Shown here: piece after piece, positions 1-4,481 of the stretch
Numbering within the stretch: position 1 is the stretch's first letter
Layout of the letters: every line of letters starts with the position of its first letter
Source: Rhodospirillales bacterium
GTDB taxonomy: Bacteria > Pseudomonadota > Alphaproteobacteria > Acetobacterales > Acetobacteraceae
Direction: 5' to 3'
Assembly (NCBI GenBank): GCA_028866335.1
Contig: JAGWIL010000078.1
Location: forward strand, 1-7,051
DNA length: 7,051 bases
Program-made: the position numbers and the translations under genes
Notes under the pieces: model-generated
Told to the model about the DNA's origin: nothing
Databases searched by the model: none
Seen by the model: only the letters and a program-made list of their open reading frames with translations

Positions 1-114
1 CTTAACCCAAATGCGTCGCATGATCCGCGAGCCTGCGGTAGAAACGTCCGGCATATCCCGCTGGCACTGCCCGCCAATCAGATGCATGCACGCGCGGCAC
101 TGCGGCTCTTTCAT
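1..114 (-). CDS. Cys-rich small protein, 3' end cut by window edge
   Basis: The last gene of the leftward operon in this window. Its ATG at 114 overlaps the TGA of the preceding gene (ATGA, stop 113-111), so translation is probably coupled. Thirty-eight codons are visible with no stop before the left edge. The N-terminus begins MKEPQCRACMHLIGGQC, with C6-x2-C9 and C17, which looks like the first part of a small zinc-binding knuckle. No family is recognised and the C-terminus is missing, so function cannot be given. The open frame, ATGA coupling and cysteine pattern together support a real gene. Confidence 0.6.
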   Translation of the reverse strand, partial: MKEPQCRACMHLIGGQCQRDMPDVSTAGSRIMRRIWVK

Positions 115-311
115 TTCGCTTCGCCCGGTGGGCCAAAGCAAACTACGAACCCGCTTTCGACGTGCCGATACGCGGCGGACGGATAGCAGCTATTCACGTC
201 TTGCGCGTCCTTGACAACGCGCGCCAGCACTTCGTCACGCCGGCCGACGCTCATGCCCCGTACGAACGCGCAAGAGGACAGGAATACCGCGAGGATGACG
301 GCGCCGCGCAT
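111..311 (-). CDS. Small putative lipoprotein or secreted protein (66 aa)
   Basis: The start is taken as ATG at 311, which overlaps the TAA of the upstream gene as TAATG and has a GGTGGA stretch just upstream. An in-frame GTG at 323 is possible but has no better ribosome site. The N-terminus MRGAVILAVFLSSC is a short basic plus hydrophobic segment ending in L-S-S-C, which fits a lipobox with Cys14 as the lipidated residue. The mature part is about 53 residues, has two more cysteines and no membrane segment. Export to the periplasm or inner membrane is inferred from the signal alone. It is the ninth gene of the recombination operon and may be an accessory host-interaction gene. No family is recognised. 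Confidence 0.6.
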   Translation of the reverse strand: MRGAVILAVFLSSCAFVRGMSVGRRDEVLARVVKDAQDVNSCYPSAAYRHVESGFVVCFGPPGEAK

Positions 312-574
312 TAATTCCACCACTCATCGCCGCGCTTGTCCTCGCCTCGCGCCTGCGCTGCCGTGACGTGCTTGCCCCCCGGCAGTACGTAGCGCATCGC
401 GCCGCTCATCATTTCCGGCTCCGGCAAACCATCTTTGCTCATGACCAGCTCGCGCACGCCGTCTGCATTGATGCGCACGCGCAGCGCTACGGGGCAAAGG
501 ATGCCGCGCGCCTCCATATGCGGCACGATGCCGCGGACTGTTACCGTTCCTTGGAATTTCTGCATTTCTCCCAC
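311..574 (-). CDS. Conserved-looking hypothetical phage protein (87 aa)
   Basis: The start is taken as GTG at 574 because AGGAG lies 7 nt upstream. An ATG at 565 (MQKFQGTV...) has GGAGA only 1 nt away and a TTG at 595 would overlap the previous gene more. The protein begins with a beta-rich stretch (FQGTVTVRG, residues about 6-14), contains one cysteine, and ends in a charged tail with WWN. There is no signal peptide, membrane span or known motif. It sits 13 nt after the DUF1364-like gene and is linked to the next gene by TAATG. Reading-frame quality and operon spacing support it as a real gene of unknown function. Confidence 0.6.
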   Translation of the reverse strand: MGEMQKFQGTVTVRGIVPHMEARGILCPVALRVRINADGVRELVMSKDGLPEPEMMSGAMRYVLPGGKHVTAAQARGEDKRGDEWWN

Positions 575-587
575 TCTGTTTCTCCTG

Positions 588-902
588 CTAGGCAACGCGA
601 ATTAACCCGCGTTCAAACATGACCCCCACACTTTTTCTGTGCGCCTCGTCCCAAGCCTCGCGCCGTTCTTGTTTTGAAAGCTCCTTACCTTGATCGTGTT
701 CCGCGTGTGCGCTGTGGCAAATAAACGCAATGCGGAAATCGTGCGCTTTGATACTCCTACCGTGACCATCCCGAATCTGGTTGCTGTGAGATCCTTCAAC
801 TAGGCCACCACATTGATGCGGCAACGGCCAGCAGCACGGCAAATCGTCCAGCATCGACAATTTGCGCACGCGCTCTAGCAGTTTCGGGCTACGCCAATTC
901 AT
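588..902 (-). CDS. DUF1364-like putative zinc-binding nuclease (104 aa)
   Basis: The pattern resembles small phage proteins of the DUF1364/HNH-like group: C23/C24 and C31 in an N-terminal knuckle, H39-S-N with a following RDG (44-46), then KAHD (52-55), C62-x3-H66, and HDQG at 69-72. The cysteines and histidines would bind zinc, and H39 or H54 with H69/D70 could form a His-Me-finger-like active site. That catalytic assignment is inferred. The C-terminal WDEAHR...LFERG-type helix is typical of these proteins. ATG at 902 overlaps the exonuclease stop as ATGA, so the two are probably made together. A role in phage recombination or DNA processing follows from this position. It could instead be a non-catalytic zinc protein. 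Confidence 0.65.
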   Translation of the reverse strand: MNWRSPKLLERVRKLSMLDDLPCCWPLPHQCGGLVEGSHSNQIRDGHGRSIKAHDFRIAFICHSAHAEHDQGKELSKQERREAWDEAHRKSVGVMFERGLIRVA

Positions 903-1516
903 GCGGCGGCCTGCGTTACGAGGTCAAAAAGTGCGTCCACTTCCGCAAGGAACTTCAGCGCTTCAACTTCAATGCGCTCTATTTCCTCGAAGGCCGGCGC
1001 AAAGCGACGAATAAACAGGCGGCTGCCTTCCGGCATTTCAGGGCAGAACCCGACAAAATCAGTCCAAGTGCGATCTGTGCATGAAAGCTGCGCGAGCATT
1101 TGCGGGATATGCTCATCGGGCACGACGCCGGCAATGCGCCACTCAATGAATTTGTGGACTGATGGCACTTTGATTTCCAGCAATCCGTCATGCCGAATGA
1201 ATCCGTCCGGGGTGGCGGCAAAAAGTTCTATGGTCGGATGGTCAACGAGGGCGGCGGCAGAAACGACATTGCCGGTGTGTTCCTCGTATTCGCTGCGCGC
1301 TGGCGCCTCAAAGTCAAGGCCGCGCTGCATCGGCTTTGTGACGATGTGGTCTACCGCGTAATCGCTCATGCGCTCAGCGACCAATTCGATTTTGTATTTG
1401 CGGCGGTCTTCGGACTCTTTGCCGCTTTTCAGGTAGGCAACGGCGTCTTTCATGCGCGAGGCCGTCAATTTGCCTCGCCGATTCGGAAGCCAGGACGGAT
1501 CAGTTTGCAGTGTCAT
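899..1516 (-). CDS. YqaJ-family (lambda exo-like) phage exonuclease (205 aa)
   Basis: A PD-(D/E)XK-fold alkaline exonuclease that would degrade 5' strands of linear double-stranded DNA and load the annealing protein during phage recombination. Visible motifs: an N-terminal RRGKLTASRM (residues 13-22), GLDFE with E70 plus Y77, the catalytic D104-G in ATPDG, E114-I-K116 in LLEIKVPS, and a Q139-x3-Q143 helix, in the order usual for the YqaJ/viral recombinase family. The length of about 200 residues is normal. ATG at 1516 is chosen because AGGAG lies 8 nt upstream; the frame stays open upstream to 1579, but that stretch lies within the preceding gene. The annealing partner RecT is encoded just upstream, as usual for exo-SSAP pairs. 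Confidence 0.88.
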   Translation of the reverse strand: MTLQTDPSWLPNRRGKLTASRMKDAVAYLKSGKESEDRRKYKIELVAERMSDYAVDHIVTKPMQRGLDFEAPARSEYEEHTGNVVSAAALVDHPTIELFAATPDGFIRHDGLLEIKVPSVHKFIEWRIAGVVPDEHIPQMLAQLSCTDRTWTDFVGFCPEMPEGSRLFIRRFAPAFEEIERIEVEALKFLAEVDALFDLVTQAAA

Positions 1517-1961
1517 TGTTATTACTCCTGAATCGGTTTCCTTTCGCGCCAAGCGGAACGGATAGCGCTTTTTGCGCATCCCATCCGTTTGCTAAGCGCT
1601 TTGCAATTGGTCGATAGGTCAAGCCAAGCTCCTTGCAGGCGTGCCTGAGACACATTGACTTGCCATTTACCAAAACAAACTTGCTAATGCGCCGGTTCGC
1701 GTTGCTCGTGGCGCTATCTGCCCATCGGCAGTTTTCCGGCGCATAGCCGGCGTCATTGTCAATCCTGTCTAGCACTTGGCGCGGCTCCCTGGCGCCCATA
1801 TCCCGCAAGAAATCAGCAAAGGAATTGCGCCACCTGTCGCAAACAGTTATGCCGCGCCCACCGTAGTTCTTGAAACCTTTGTCGCGCGGGTTCGTGCATC
1901 TTTGTATCATTGCTGCCCACACCCAATAAAGACGTTGGCGCTCAACGTCACTCATCGGCAT
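1500..1961 (-). CDS. HNH-like phage DNA-binding/homing-type protein (153 aa)
   Basis: Residues about 12-90 follow a pattern common in phage proteins annotated as HNH-type endonucleases: W-x2-M-x2-RC, NYGGRGI, CDRW, FADFLRDMG, LDRIDNDAGY and ENCRW, then N-x2-R. The DRID...ENCRW stretch resembles the beta-beta-alpha metal motif of HNH enzymes, but the usual histidine is replaced by Arg (DR instead of DH or HH), so catalysis is doubtful. The C-terminal part (NGKSMCLRHACKELGL, then RLANGW) looks like a NUMOD-type helix-turn-helix DNA-binding repeat. ATG at 1961 has GGAG 7 nt upstream; a second ATG at 1955 is weaker. The gene overlaps recT by 14 nt and the exonuclease by 17 nt and carries the exonuclease ribosome site. 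Confidence 0.7.
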   Translation of the reverse strand: MPMSDVERQRLYWVWAAMIQRCTNPRDKGFKNYGGRGITVCDRWRNSFADFLRDMGAREPRQVLDRIDNDAGYAPENCRWADSATSNANRRISKFVLVNGKSMCLRHACKELGLTYRPIAKRLANGWDAQKALSVPLGAKGNRFRSNNNDTAN

Positions 1962-2673
1962 GGTTAAGCTCCGTGTCTGTTGCCATCAGTTCCGCCCGCG
2001 CGTCGTCGGGCATATTGGAGACGGCCTTCAGATCTTCGTGTCGCGCCGCCAACGCCTTGCGTTCGTCCTTGCGGATCATTCCCCAAAACGTCGCGTATTC
2101 CTCGGCGCCGGCATAAGAGGCGCGTTTGGCCTTTTCAACAAGTTCGGGCGGCGCAGCGTCGGCAGGCGCCGGCAGCGGCGCCAGCTGCACCATTTGCGCA
2201 GGCGTCATATCTTGCATTTCTTCGACCGTGTAAACGCCGGTGGCGATGCCGGGATATACGGTGCGCACGCCCTCGCTGATGCACCGGCTGCGCAGCATGG
2301 CGCGCGGGTAATTTTTCCAGTTTTCTTTGCCGGCGAGGCCGATTCGCTTGGCCTGCTCAATAGTCCAAGCCACGGCGACGCTGCCGCCCTGTGGGTGCGA
2401 AAAGACGCCCGTTACTGCCGTATCGGTGTATTGGTCCCACCGCACCGATCCTCCGGCCTTTTGAAAGCGCGCCAGCATCGCGTCGGCTTTCATTGCCGGC
2501 CGACCCTGGACAATATGGAATTCCTGAATCGCTTTTGCCGGATGCATTCCCTCGGCTTCGCAAAGCGCCATCAGGGCTAGCGCTTGGTCGGCGGTCTTGA
2601 CGCCGAACAGGCCGCTTTTCACAAACGCCTCCGCAAGCGCCTGCTGTTGTTGGAACGGAACGATATTGCTCAT
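1948..2673 (-). CDS. recT: RecT-family single-strand annealing protein (241 aa)
   Basis: A phage recombinase that would bind single-stranded DNA made by the exonuclease and anneal homologous strands. Family features seen: an N-terminal helical stretch (LALMALCEAEGMHPAKAIQE, about residues 32-51), HIVQGRPAMKADAMLA (54-68) that matches the RecT core, an AWTIEQAKRIGLAGK segment (102-116), and NWKNYPRAMLRSR (118-130) followed by ISEGVR and YPG, which is the most typical RecT signature. The C-terminal third is charged and variable, as expected. The true start is ATG at 2673, preceded by AGGGGG; the frame stays open upstream to 2901, but that part runs through two other genes. The YqaJ exonuclease two genes on is the expected partner. 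Confidence 0.87.
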   Translation of the reverse strand: MSNIVPFQQQQALAEAFVKSGLFGVKTADQALALMALCEAEGMHPAKAIQEFHIVQGRPAMKADAMLARFQKAGGSVRWDQYTDTAVTGVFSHPQGGSVAVAWTIEQAKRIGLAGKENWKNYPRAMLRSRCISEGVRTVYPGIATGVYTVEEMQDMTPAQMVQLAPLPAPADAAPPELVEKAKRASYAGAEEYATFWGMIRKDERKALAARHEDLKAVSNMPDDARAELMATDTELNHADE

Positions 2674-2681
2674 TGATCCCC

Positions 2682-2801
2682 CTAGAAATTGAATGCGGCA
2701 AGGAACGCAAAGACCACGATCCATACCCAAGCGCCGGCAACGCAGCCCAGCACGATGCCGCGCCACGCGCCGATCGGGTCTTCGTCTTGGCGCGGGATCA
2801 T
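2682..2801 (-). CDS. 39-aa single-span membrane peptide
   Basis: A very short gene seen by reading the gap between recT and the 63-aa gene. The ATG at 2801 overlaps the upstream TGA (ATGA) and its TAG ends 8 nt before the recT start. The product begins with a charged stretch MIPRQDEDPIGAWRG and continues with about 22 hydrophobic residues (IVLGCVAGAWVW then IVVFAFLAAF), ending FNF. This is one membrane helix with a short acidic N-terminus, so it should sit in the inner membrane. Its place, early in the leftward operon before the annealing gene, resembles where lambda carries small host-takeover peptides (kil, cIII). Homology to these is not visible and the role is unknown. Confidence 0.6.
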   Translation of the reverse strand: MIPRQDEDPIGAWRGIVLGCVAGAWVWIVVFAFLAAFNF

Positions 2802-2989
2802 CGCTCGATCCTTGACGCGGCATTGCGCGCCACATCAGCCAGCACGGATGCGGCACCTTTCCAATAGAAATCTTCGCCGTGCAAAGATGACAGTTCGTCA
2901 TACGTTCGGAAGATCACGCGCATCTCAAGCAGTAAAGCGTCGCGCTGCTGTCTCAGCCCTTCCATGGTTGCCGCTTGTTCGATGGTCAT
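2798..2989 (-). CDS. Small helical hypothetical protein (63 aa)
   Basis: The ATG at 2989 overlaps the stop of the upstream gene as ATGA, and its own stop overlaps the next ATG in the same way. The sequence MTIEQAATMEGLRQQRDALLLEM is strongly helical and could form a coiled coil, followed by a YDELSSLHGEDFYWKG linker and a second helix ending in RIER. No signal peptide, cysteine motif or known domain is seen. It lies second in the leftward early operon, a spot usually filled by small host-takeover or regulatory proteins. Function is not recognised. Confidence 0.6.
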   Translation of the reverse strand: MTIEQAATMEGLRQQRDALLLEMRVIFRTYDELSSLHGEDFYWKGAASVLADVARNAASRIER

Positions 2990-3234
2990 GCCAGCACCAT
3001 CAGATTTGCGTGCGGCTCGCCCGTGATGATCTGCAGAACGTCATCGGCGGAAAGGTCCGTGAAATCGCATTCGCGGATCATGTAGCGCAACAGCTGCGCT
3101 TGCCGTTCGCGGTCGTTGCCAAACCACATGATCAGGTCGTCGGCGGTCACGGCCGGCGGCGTGTCGTCGTCGATAACGCACGGCGGCTCTTGCCTGTCGT
3201 ATGCCGCTTGCGCTCTTGCGTATCCGTTGTCCAT
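2986..3234 (-). CDS. First gene of leftward operon, acidic hypothetical protein (82 aa)
   Basis: The first gene behind the leftward promoter at 3267-3295. ATG at 3234 has GGAG 7 nt upstream, and the predicted leader is only about 25 nt. The protein is acidic with one cysteine, and has a middle helix (DDLIMWFGNDRERQAQLLRYMI) and a second DLSADDVLQIITGE helix. No helix-turn-helix or Arg-rich antiterminator motif like that of lambda N is seen, so it should not be called an N analogue despite its position. It ends in ATGA with the next gene. Function unknown. Confidence 0.65.
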   Translation of the reverse strand: MDNGYARAQAAYDRQEPPCVIDDDTPPAVTADDLIMWFGNDRERQAQLLRYMIRECDFTDLSADDVLQIITGEPHANLMVLA

Positions 3235-3266
3235 TTGCTTGCTCCGTGTCGATCAATCTGAGACGG

Positions 3267-3295
3267 AGTATGGCAATCTATGGCCGGCCTGTCAA
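3267..3295 (-). promoter_or_regulatory. Leftward early promoter (pL-like)
   Basis: On the minus strand TTGACA (3295-3290) is a perfect -35 box, followed by exactly 17 bp and CATACT (3272-3267, 4 of 6 matches to TATAAT). Transcription would begin near 3260, about 25 nt before the first ATG of the leftward operon. A TGGC-N6-TGGC element at 3271-3284 overlaps the -10 and spacer, as expected for repression by the phage repressor or Cro. Confidence 0.75.
3271..3284 (+). promoter_or_regulatory. Candidate operator, left site 1 (TGGC-N6-TGGC)
   Basis: TGGCAATCTATGGC on the plus strand, covering the end of the -10 box and the spacer of the leftward promoter. It shares TGGCAAT and the 10-bp-phased second TGGC with the site at 3976-3989, and TATGGCC with the reverse strand of the site at 4001-4014. 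Binding here would block RNA polymerase. The protein that binds is inferred to be the HTH repressor or the Cro-like protein. Confidence 0.5.
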
Positions 3296-3307
3296 GCAAT
3301 ATATTGC
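3296..3307. repeat. 12-bp perfect palindrome beside the leftward promoter
   Basis: GCAATATATTGC reads the same on both strands and lies immediately upstream of the -35 box (3295-3290) of the leftward promoter. Its right end touches the candidate operator at 3306-3320. It could be a dimer-binding site, for example for a host activator or the Cro-like protein, or an AT-rich UP-like element. Its function is not shown by the sequence. Confidence 0.4.
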
Positions 3308-3320
3308 CACGAATAGGCCA
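3306..3320 (-). promoter_or_regulatory. Candidate operator, left site 2 (TGGC-N7-TGGC)
   Basis: On the minus strand TGGC-CTATTCG-TGGC, which shares ATTCGTGGC exactly with the site at 3976-3989 but has a 7-bp rather than 6-bp gap between the TGGC copies. It lies upstream of the -35 box, in opposite orientation to the site at 3271-3284 and 21 bp from it. It fits the set of operator-like sites but is the poorest member. Confidence 0.38.
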
Positions 3321-3329
3321 AAAGATACG

Positions 3330-3347
3330 CGACCCGACGAAAGGTCG
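3330..3347 (-). terminator. Weak candidate terminator after the rex-position gene
   Basis: CGACC, 8 bases, GGTCG forms a 5-bp GC-rich stem. On the minus strand it is followed after a few bases by a TCTTTT stretch. It would end transcription from the repressor operon just before the leftward promoter. The stem is short and the T tract is offset, so this is a low-confidence call. Confidence 0.2.
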
Positions 3348-3368
3348 ATGTAATGACTGATACCGATT

Positions 3369-3548
3369 TCAGAGGCCGAGGCCGATTTCGTGCAGGAGTT
3401 CCGTGAGCACGTCGAATAAGTGCTTCGTGTCGTGGTGGGGCGCGATCACGTTAACGATGGTCGGCGCATCTTGGAGGATCGCGCCATACATGATGCCGGC
3501 CAGGCGGCCGTCCCTAGCCGCCAGCAGTAGGGCCTCGCACGCTTGGAT
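3369..3548 (-). CDS. Small protein in rex position, start codon unclear (about 59 aa)
   Basis: The reading frame from about 3550 to the TGA at 3369 looks coding: ACEALLLAARDGRLAGIMYG, then TIVNVIAP and HLFDVLTELLHEIG, giving an alpha-beta-alpha small domain. It directly follows the repressor, in the place where lambda has rexA/rexB. No usual start is found. The first in-frame ATG (3491) would cut off the first helix and has no ribosome site; an in-frame GTG at 3707 would overlap the repressor by 160 nt, and that part has shadow-like composition. The codon placed as TAATC over the repressor stop (3550-3546) is ATC, exactly where TAATG coupling would be. A lost or non-standard start, or a sequencing change, are possible. 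Function unknown. Confidence 0.45.
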   Translation of the reverse strand: MQACEALLLAARDGRLAGIMYGAILQDAPTIVNVIAPHHDTKHLFDVLTELLHEIGLGL

Positions 3549-3913
3549 TAGCTGCCGCCGGCTTTGCGTCGCTTGGGCGGCGCCTGTGTCGGTAATGGCC
3601 GTCCAGGGATCAACGAGTTTAAGTCTGACGCTTGGGCGGTCACTACCCGCTGGCTCATGCGCACCAATGTCGCCGCAATCTCCGAATCCGTCGCGAGGAA
3701 TTCCCACGTCTGCATCCCGAAGTATTCCGCGACGGTCGATATTGCCCTGAGCGTCGGATTGCCCCGGCCACCCATTAGCCTGCCTAGGGTGCCATCGCTA
3801 ATGTCGCCGCCCATTGCTCGGATGCCGTTGTAGAGCTGTTCGCGGTTCAGTCCTCGGGCCTGCATTAGCGCCCGCATCCTGATTCCAATATCGACAACCA
3901 GATCCCTCTGCAT
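3548..3913 (-). CDS. HTH-type phage repressor, CI-like in role (121 aa)
   Basis: A Cro/CI-type helix-turn-helix protein that probably keeps the lysogenic state by blocking the two early promoters. The DNA-binding domain spans about residues 8-75, with helix 2 near 24-32 and the recognition helix near 38-48 (ISDGTLGRLMG), followed by NPTLRAISTVAEYFG, typical of the XRE fold. The rest is a low-complexity basic tail ending PPKRRKAGGS. There is no S24 peptidase domain (no Ala-Gly site or Ser/Lys pair), so RecA-driven self-cleavage is not expected. ATG at 3913 is chosen because GGAG lies 7 nt upstream; the open frame extends to 4015 through the control region. It is divergent from the Cro-like gene, which supports the role. 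Confidence 0.8.
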   Translation of the reverse strand: MQRDLVVDIGIRMRALMQARGLNREQLYNGIRAMGGDISDGTLGRLMGGRGNPTLRAISTVAEYFGMQTWEFLATDSEIAATLVRMSQRVVTAQASDLNSLIPGRPLPTQAPPKRRKAGGS

Positions 3914-3975
3914 TACCCCACTCCCGGCATTATTTTTTGTATCTTTAGACACAGTAATGGTATACCGGGGGGATT

Positions 3976-3989
3976 TGGCAATTCGTGGC
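3976..3989 (+). promoter_or_regulatory. Candidate operator, right site 1 (TGGC-N6-TGGC)
   Basis: TGGCAATTCGTGGC on the plus strand in the control region between the repressor and Cro-like genes. It shares TGGCAAT with the site at 3271-3284 and ATTCGTGGC with the reverse strand of 3306-3320. The two TGGC copies are 10 bp apart, so they face the same side of the helix. It could cover the -35 side of the rightward promoter and affect repressor transcription. Confidence 0.5.
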
Positions 3990-4018
3990 TTGCATCGGCG
4001 GCCATATAGTGCCAAAAT
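3990..4018 (+). promoter_or_regulatory. Candidate rightward promoter (pR-like) for the Cro-like gene
   Basis: TTGCAT (3990-3995) and CAAAAT (4013-4018) are 17 bp apart, giving a start near 4025, the ATG itself. An alternative pair is TTCGTG (3982-3987) with TATAGT (4005-4010), also 17 bp apart, starting near 4017. Both give an mRNA with almost no leader, which agrees with the absence of a Shine-Dalgarno sequence before the gene. Neither box pair is strong, so the exact choice is uncertain, but a rightward promoter is required here. Confidence 0.35.
4001..4014 (-). promoter_or_regulatory. Candidate operator, right site 2 (TGGC-N6-TGGC)
   Basis: On the minus strand TGGC-ACTATA-TGGC. It shares TGGCA at one end and TATGGCC at the other with the site at 3271-3284. 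It covers TATAGT (4005-4010), one of the two -10 candidates of the rightward promoter. It is inverted relative to the site at 3976-3989 and 11 bp from it, so the two make one larger symmetric unit. Confidence 0.5.
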
Positions 4019-4024
4019 AGCGGC

Positions 4025-4264
4025 ATGGTCCCCGACATTCCCGAACTGCTCCGCGCGCAGATGGCGAAGCGCAGCGTCGCGTCAATCGCCCGCGACACTG
4101 GCATGAGCTATTACTGGCTTGTGCGATTCGCTCGCGGCGAAATGCGTAATCCGACTTGGAACAACCTCAAGCAACTGTCCGATTTTCTGGACAAACCTTC
4201 CCCCCGTAAACGCCGCACGAACGGCAAAGGCAGCACGAATGGCAACAGCAAACCGCGCCGGTGA
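4025..4264 (+). CDS. Cro-like HTH regulator (79 aa)
   Basis: The first gene rightward, divergent from the repressor. A single helix-turn-helix is visible: SVASIARDTGMS (about residues 17-28) as turn and helix 2, and YYWLVRFARGEM (29-40) as recognition helix, followed by NPTWNNLKQLSDFL, as in XRE-type domains. The C-terminal 20 residues are basic (PRKRRTNGKG...). In role it should be the lytic regulator that binds the same operators as the repressor. No Shine-Dalgarno is present before the ATG at 4025, so translation may be leaderless. It overlaps the next gene by 26 nt. Confidence 0.75.
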   Translation: MVPDIPELLRAQMAKRSVASIARDTGMSYYWLVRFARGEMRNPTWNNLKQLSDFLDKPSPRKRRTNGKGSTNGNSKPRR

Positions 4265-4433
4265 CAAATGCACCGAGCAGTTCCCGCTGCGCCTTCCTTC
4301 CGATCTTTTGACGGAAGTGAAGCGCCTTGCGTCGAACGATGACCGATCCCCGTCCGACTACATCAGGCGCGTGCTGTCTCTGCATGTGTATGGGCATGGG
4401 CAAATGGTCGCTGATGCCGATTCTGAAGGCTAG
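4239..4433 (+). CDS. Ribbon-helix-helix (Arc-like) regulator (64 aa)
   Basis: The start is ATG at 4239, with AAAGG 8 nt upstream, inside the 3' end of the Cro-like gene; the open frame upstream to 4119 is only the shadow of that gene. The fold follows Arc/CopG: a beta strand EQFPLRLP (13-20), helix A SDLLTEVKRLASNDD (21-35) and helix B SPSDYIRRVLSLHV (37-50). Such dimers insert the strand into the major groove. It sits in the place of lambda cII, right after cro, so it may regulate later promoters or the repressor. Antitoxin-type proteins share this fold, but no toxin gene is next to it. Confidence 0.75.
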   Translation: MATANRAGDKCTEQFPLRLPSDLLTEVKRLASNDDRSPSDYIRRVLSLHVYGHGQMVADADSEG

Positions 4434-4481
4434 GAAATTCGTGCGATGCAAAGCACTTCCCGCAAACCTGTGAGGCAGTAG

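Noticed and set aside
1960..2580. Plus-strand open frame of 206 codons opposite recT.
   Set aside because: Reverse-frame shadow; Arg-, His- and Ala-rich with no recognisable domain, while the RecT frame shows family motifs.
2674..2901. N-terminal extension of RecT in the same open frame up to 2901.
   Set aside because: It runs through two other coupled genes, has no family resemblance, and the ATG at 2673 has a good ribosome site and the right start for RecT.
2986..3234. Lambda N-like antiterminator as first gene of the leftward operon.
   Set aside because: The protein is acidic and has no Arg-rich N-terminal RNA-binding motif, and no boxB-like hairpin was recognised in the short leader.
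3548..3600. Programmed -1 frameshift joining the repressor to the following frame.
   Set aside because: The frame relation would fit, but no slippery heptamer or clear stimulatory structure is seen before the stop.
3549..3707. Extension of the rex-position gene back to the GTG at 3707.
   Set aside because: It would overlap the well-supported repressor gene by 160 nt, and the residues there (Gly, Asp, Arg, Pro-rich) look like out-of-frame translation.
3564..3833. Plus-strand open frame opposite the repressor.
   Set aside because: Shadow of the repressor gene in a GC-rich region; no ribosome site or domain.
3914..4015. N-terminal extension of the repressor to 4015.
   Set aside because: It would cover the operator and promoter region; ATG 3913 has GGAG at 7 nt and begins just before the HTH domain.
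4434..4481. Possible regulatory site in the 48-bp gap before the Cys-rich gene, with ATTCGTG at 4437-4443 and GTGC/GCAC arms.
   Set aside because: The 7-base match lacks the paired TGGC copies of the operator candidates and the arms are only 4 bp, so chance is likely.
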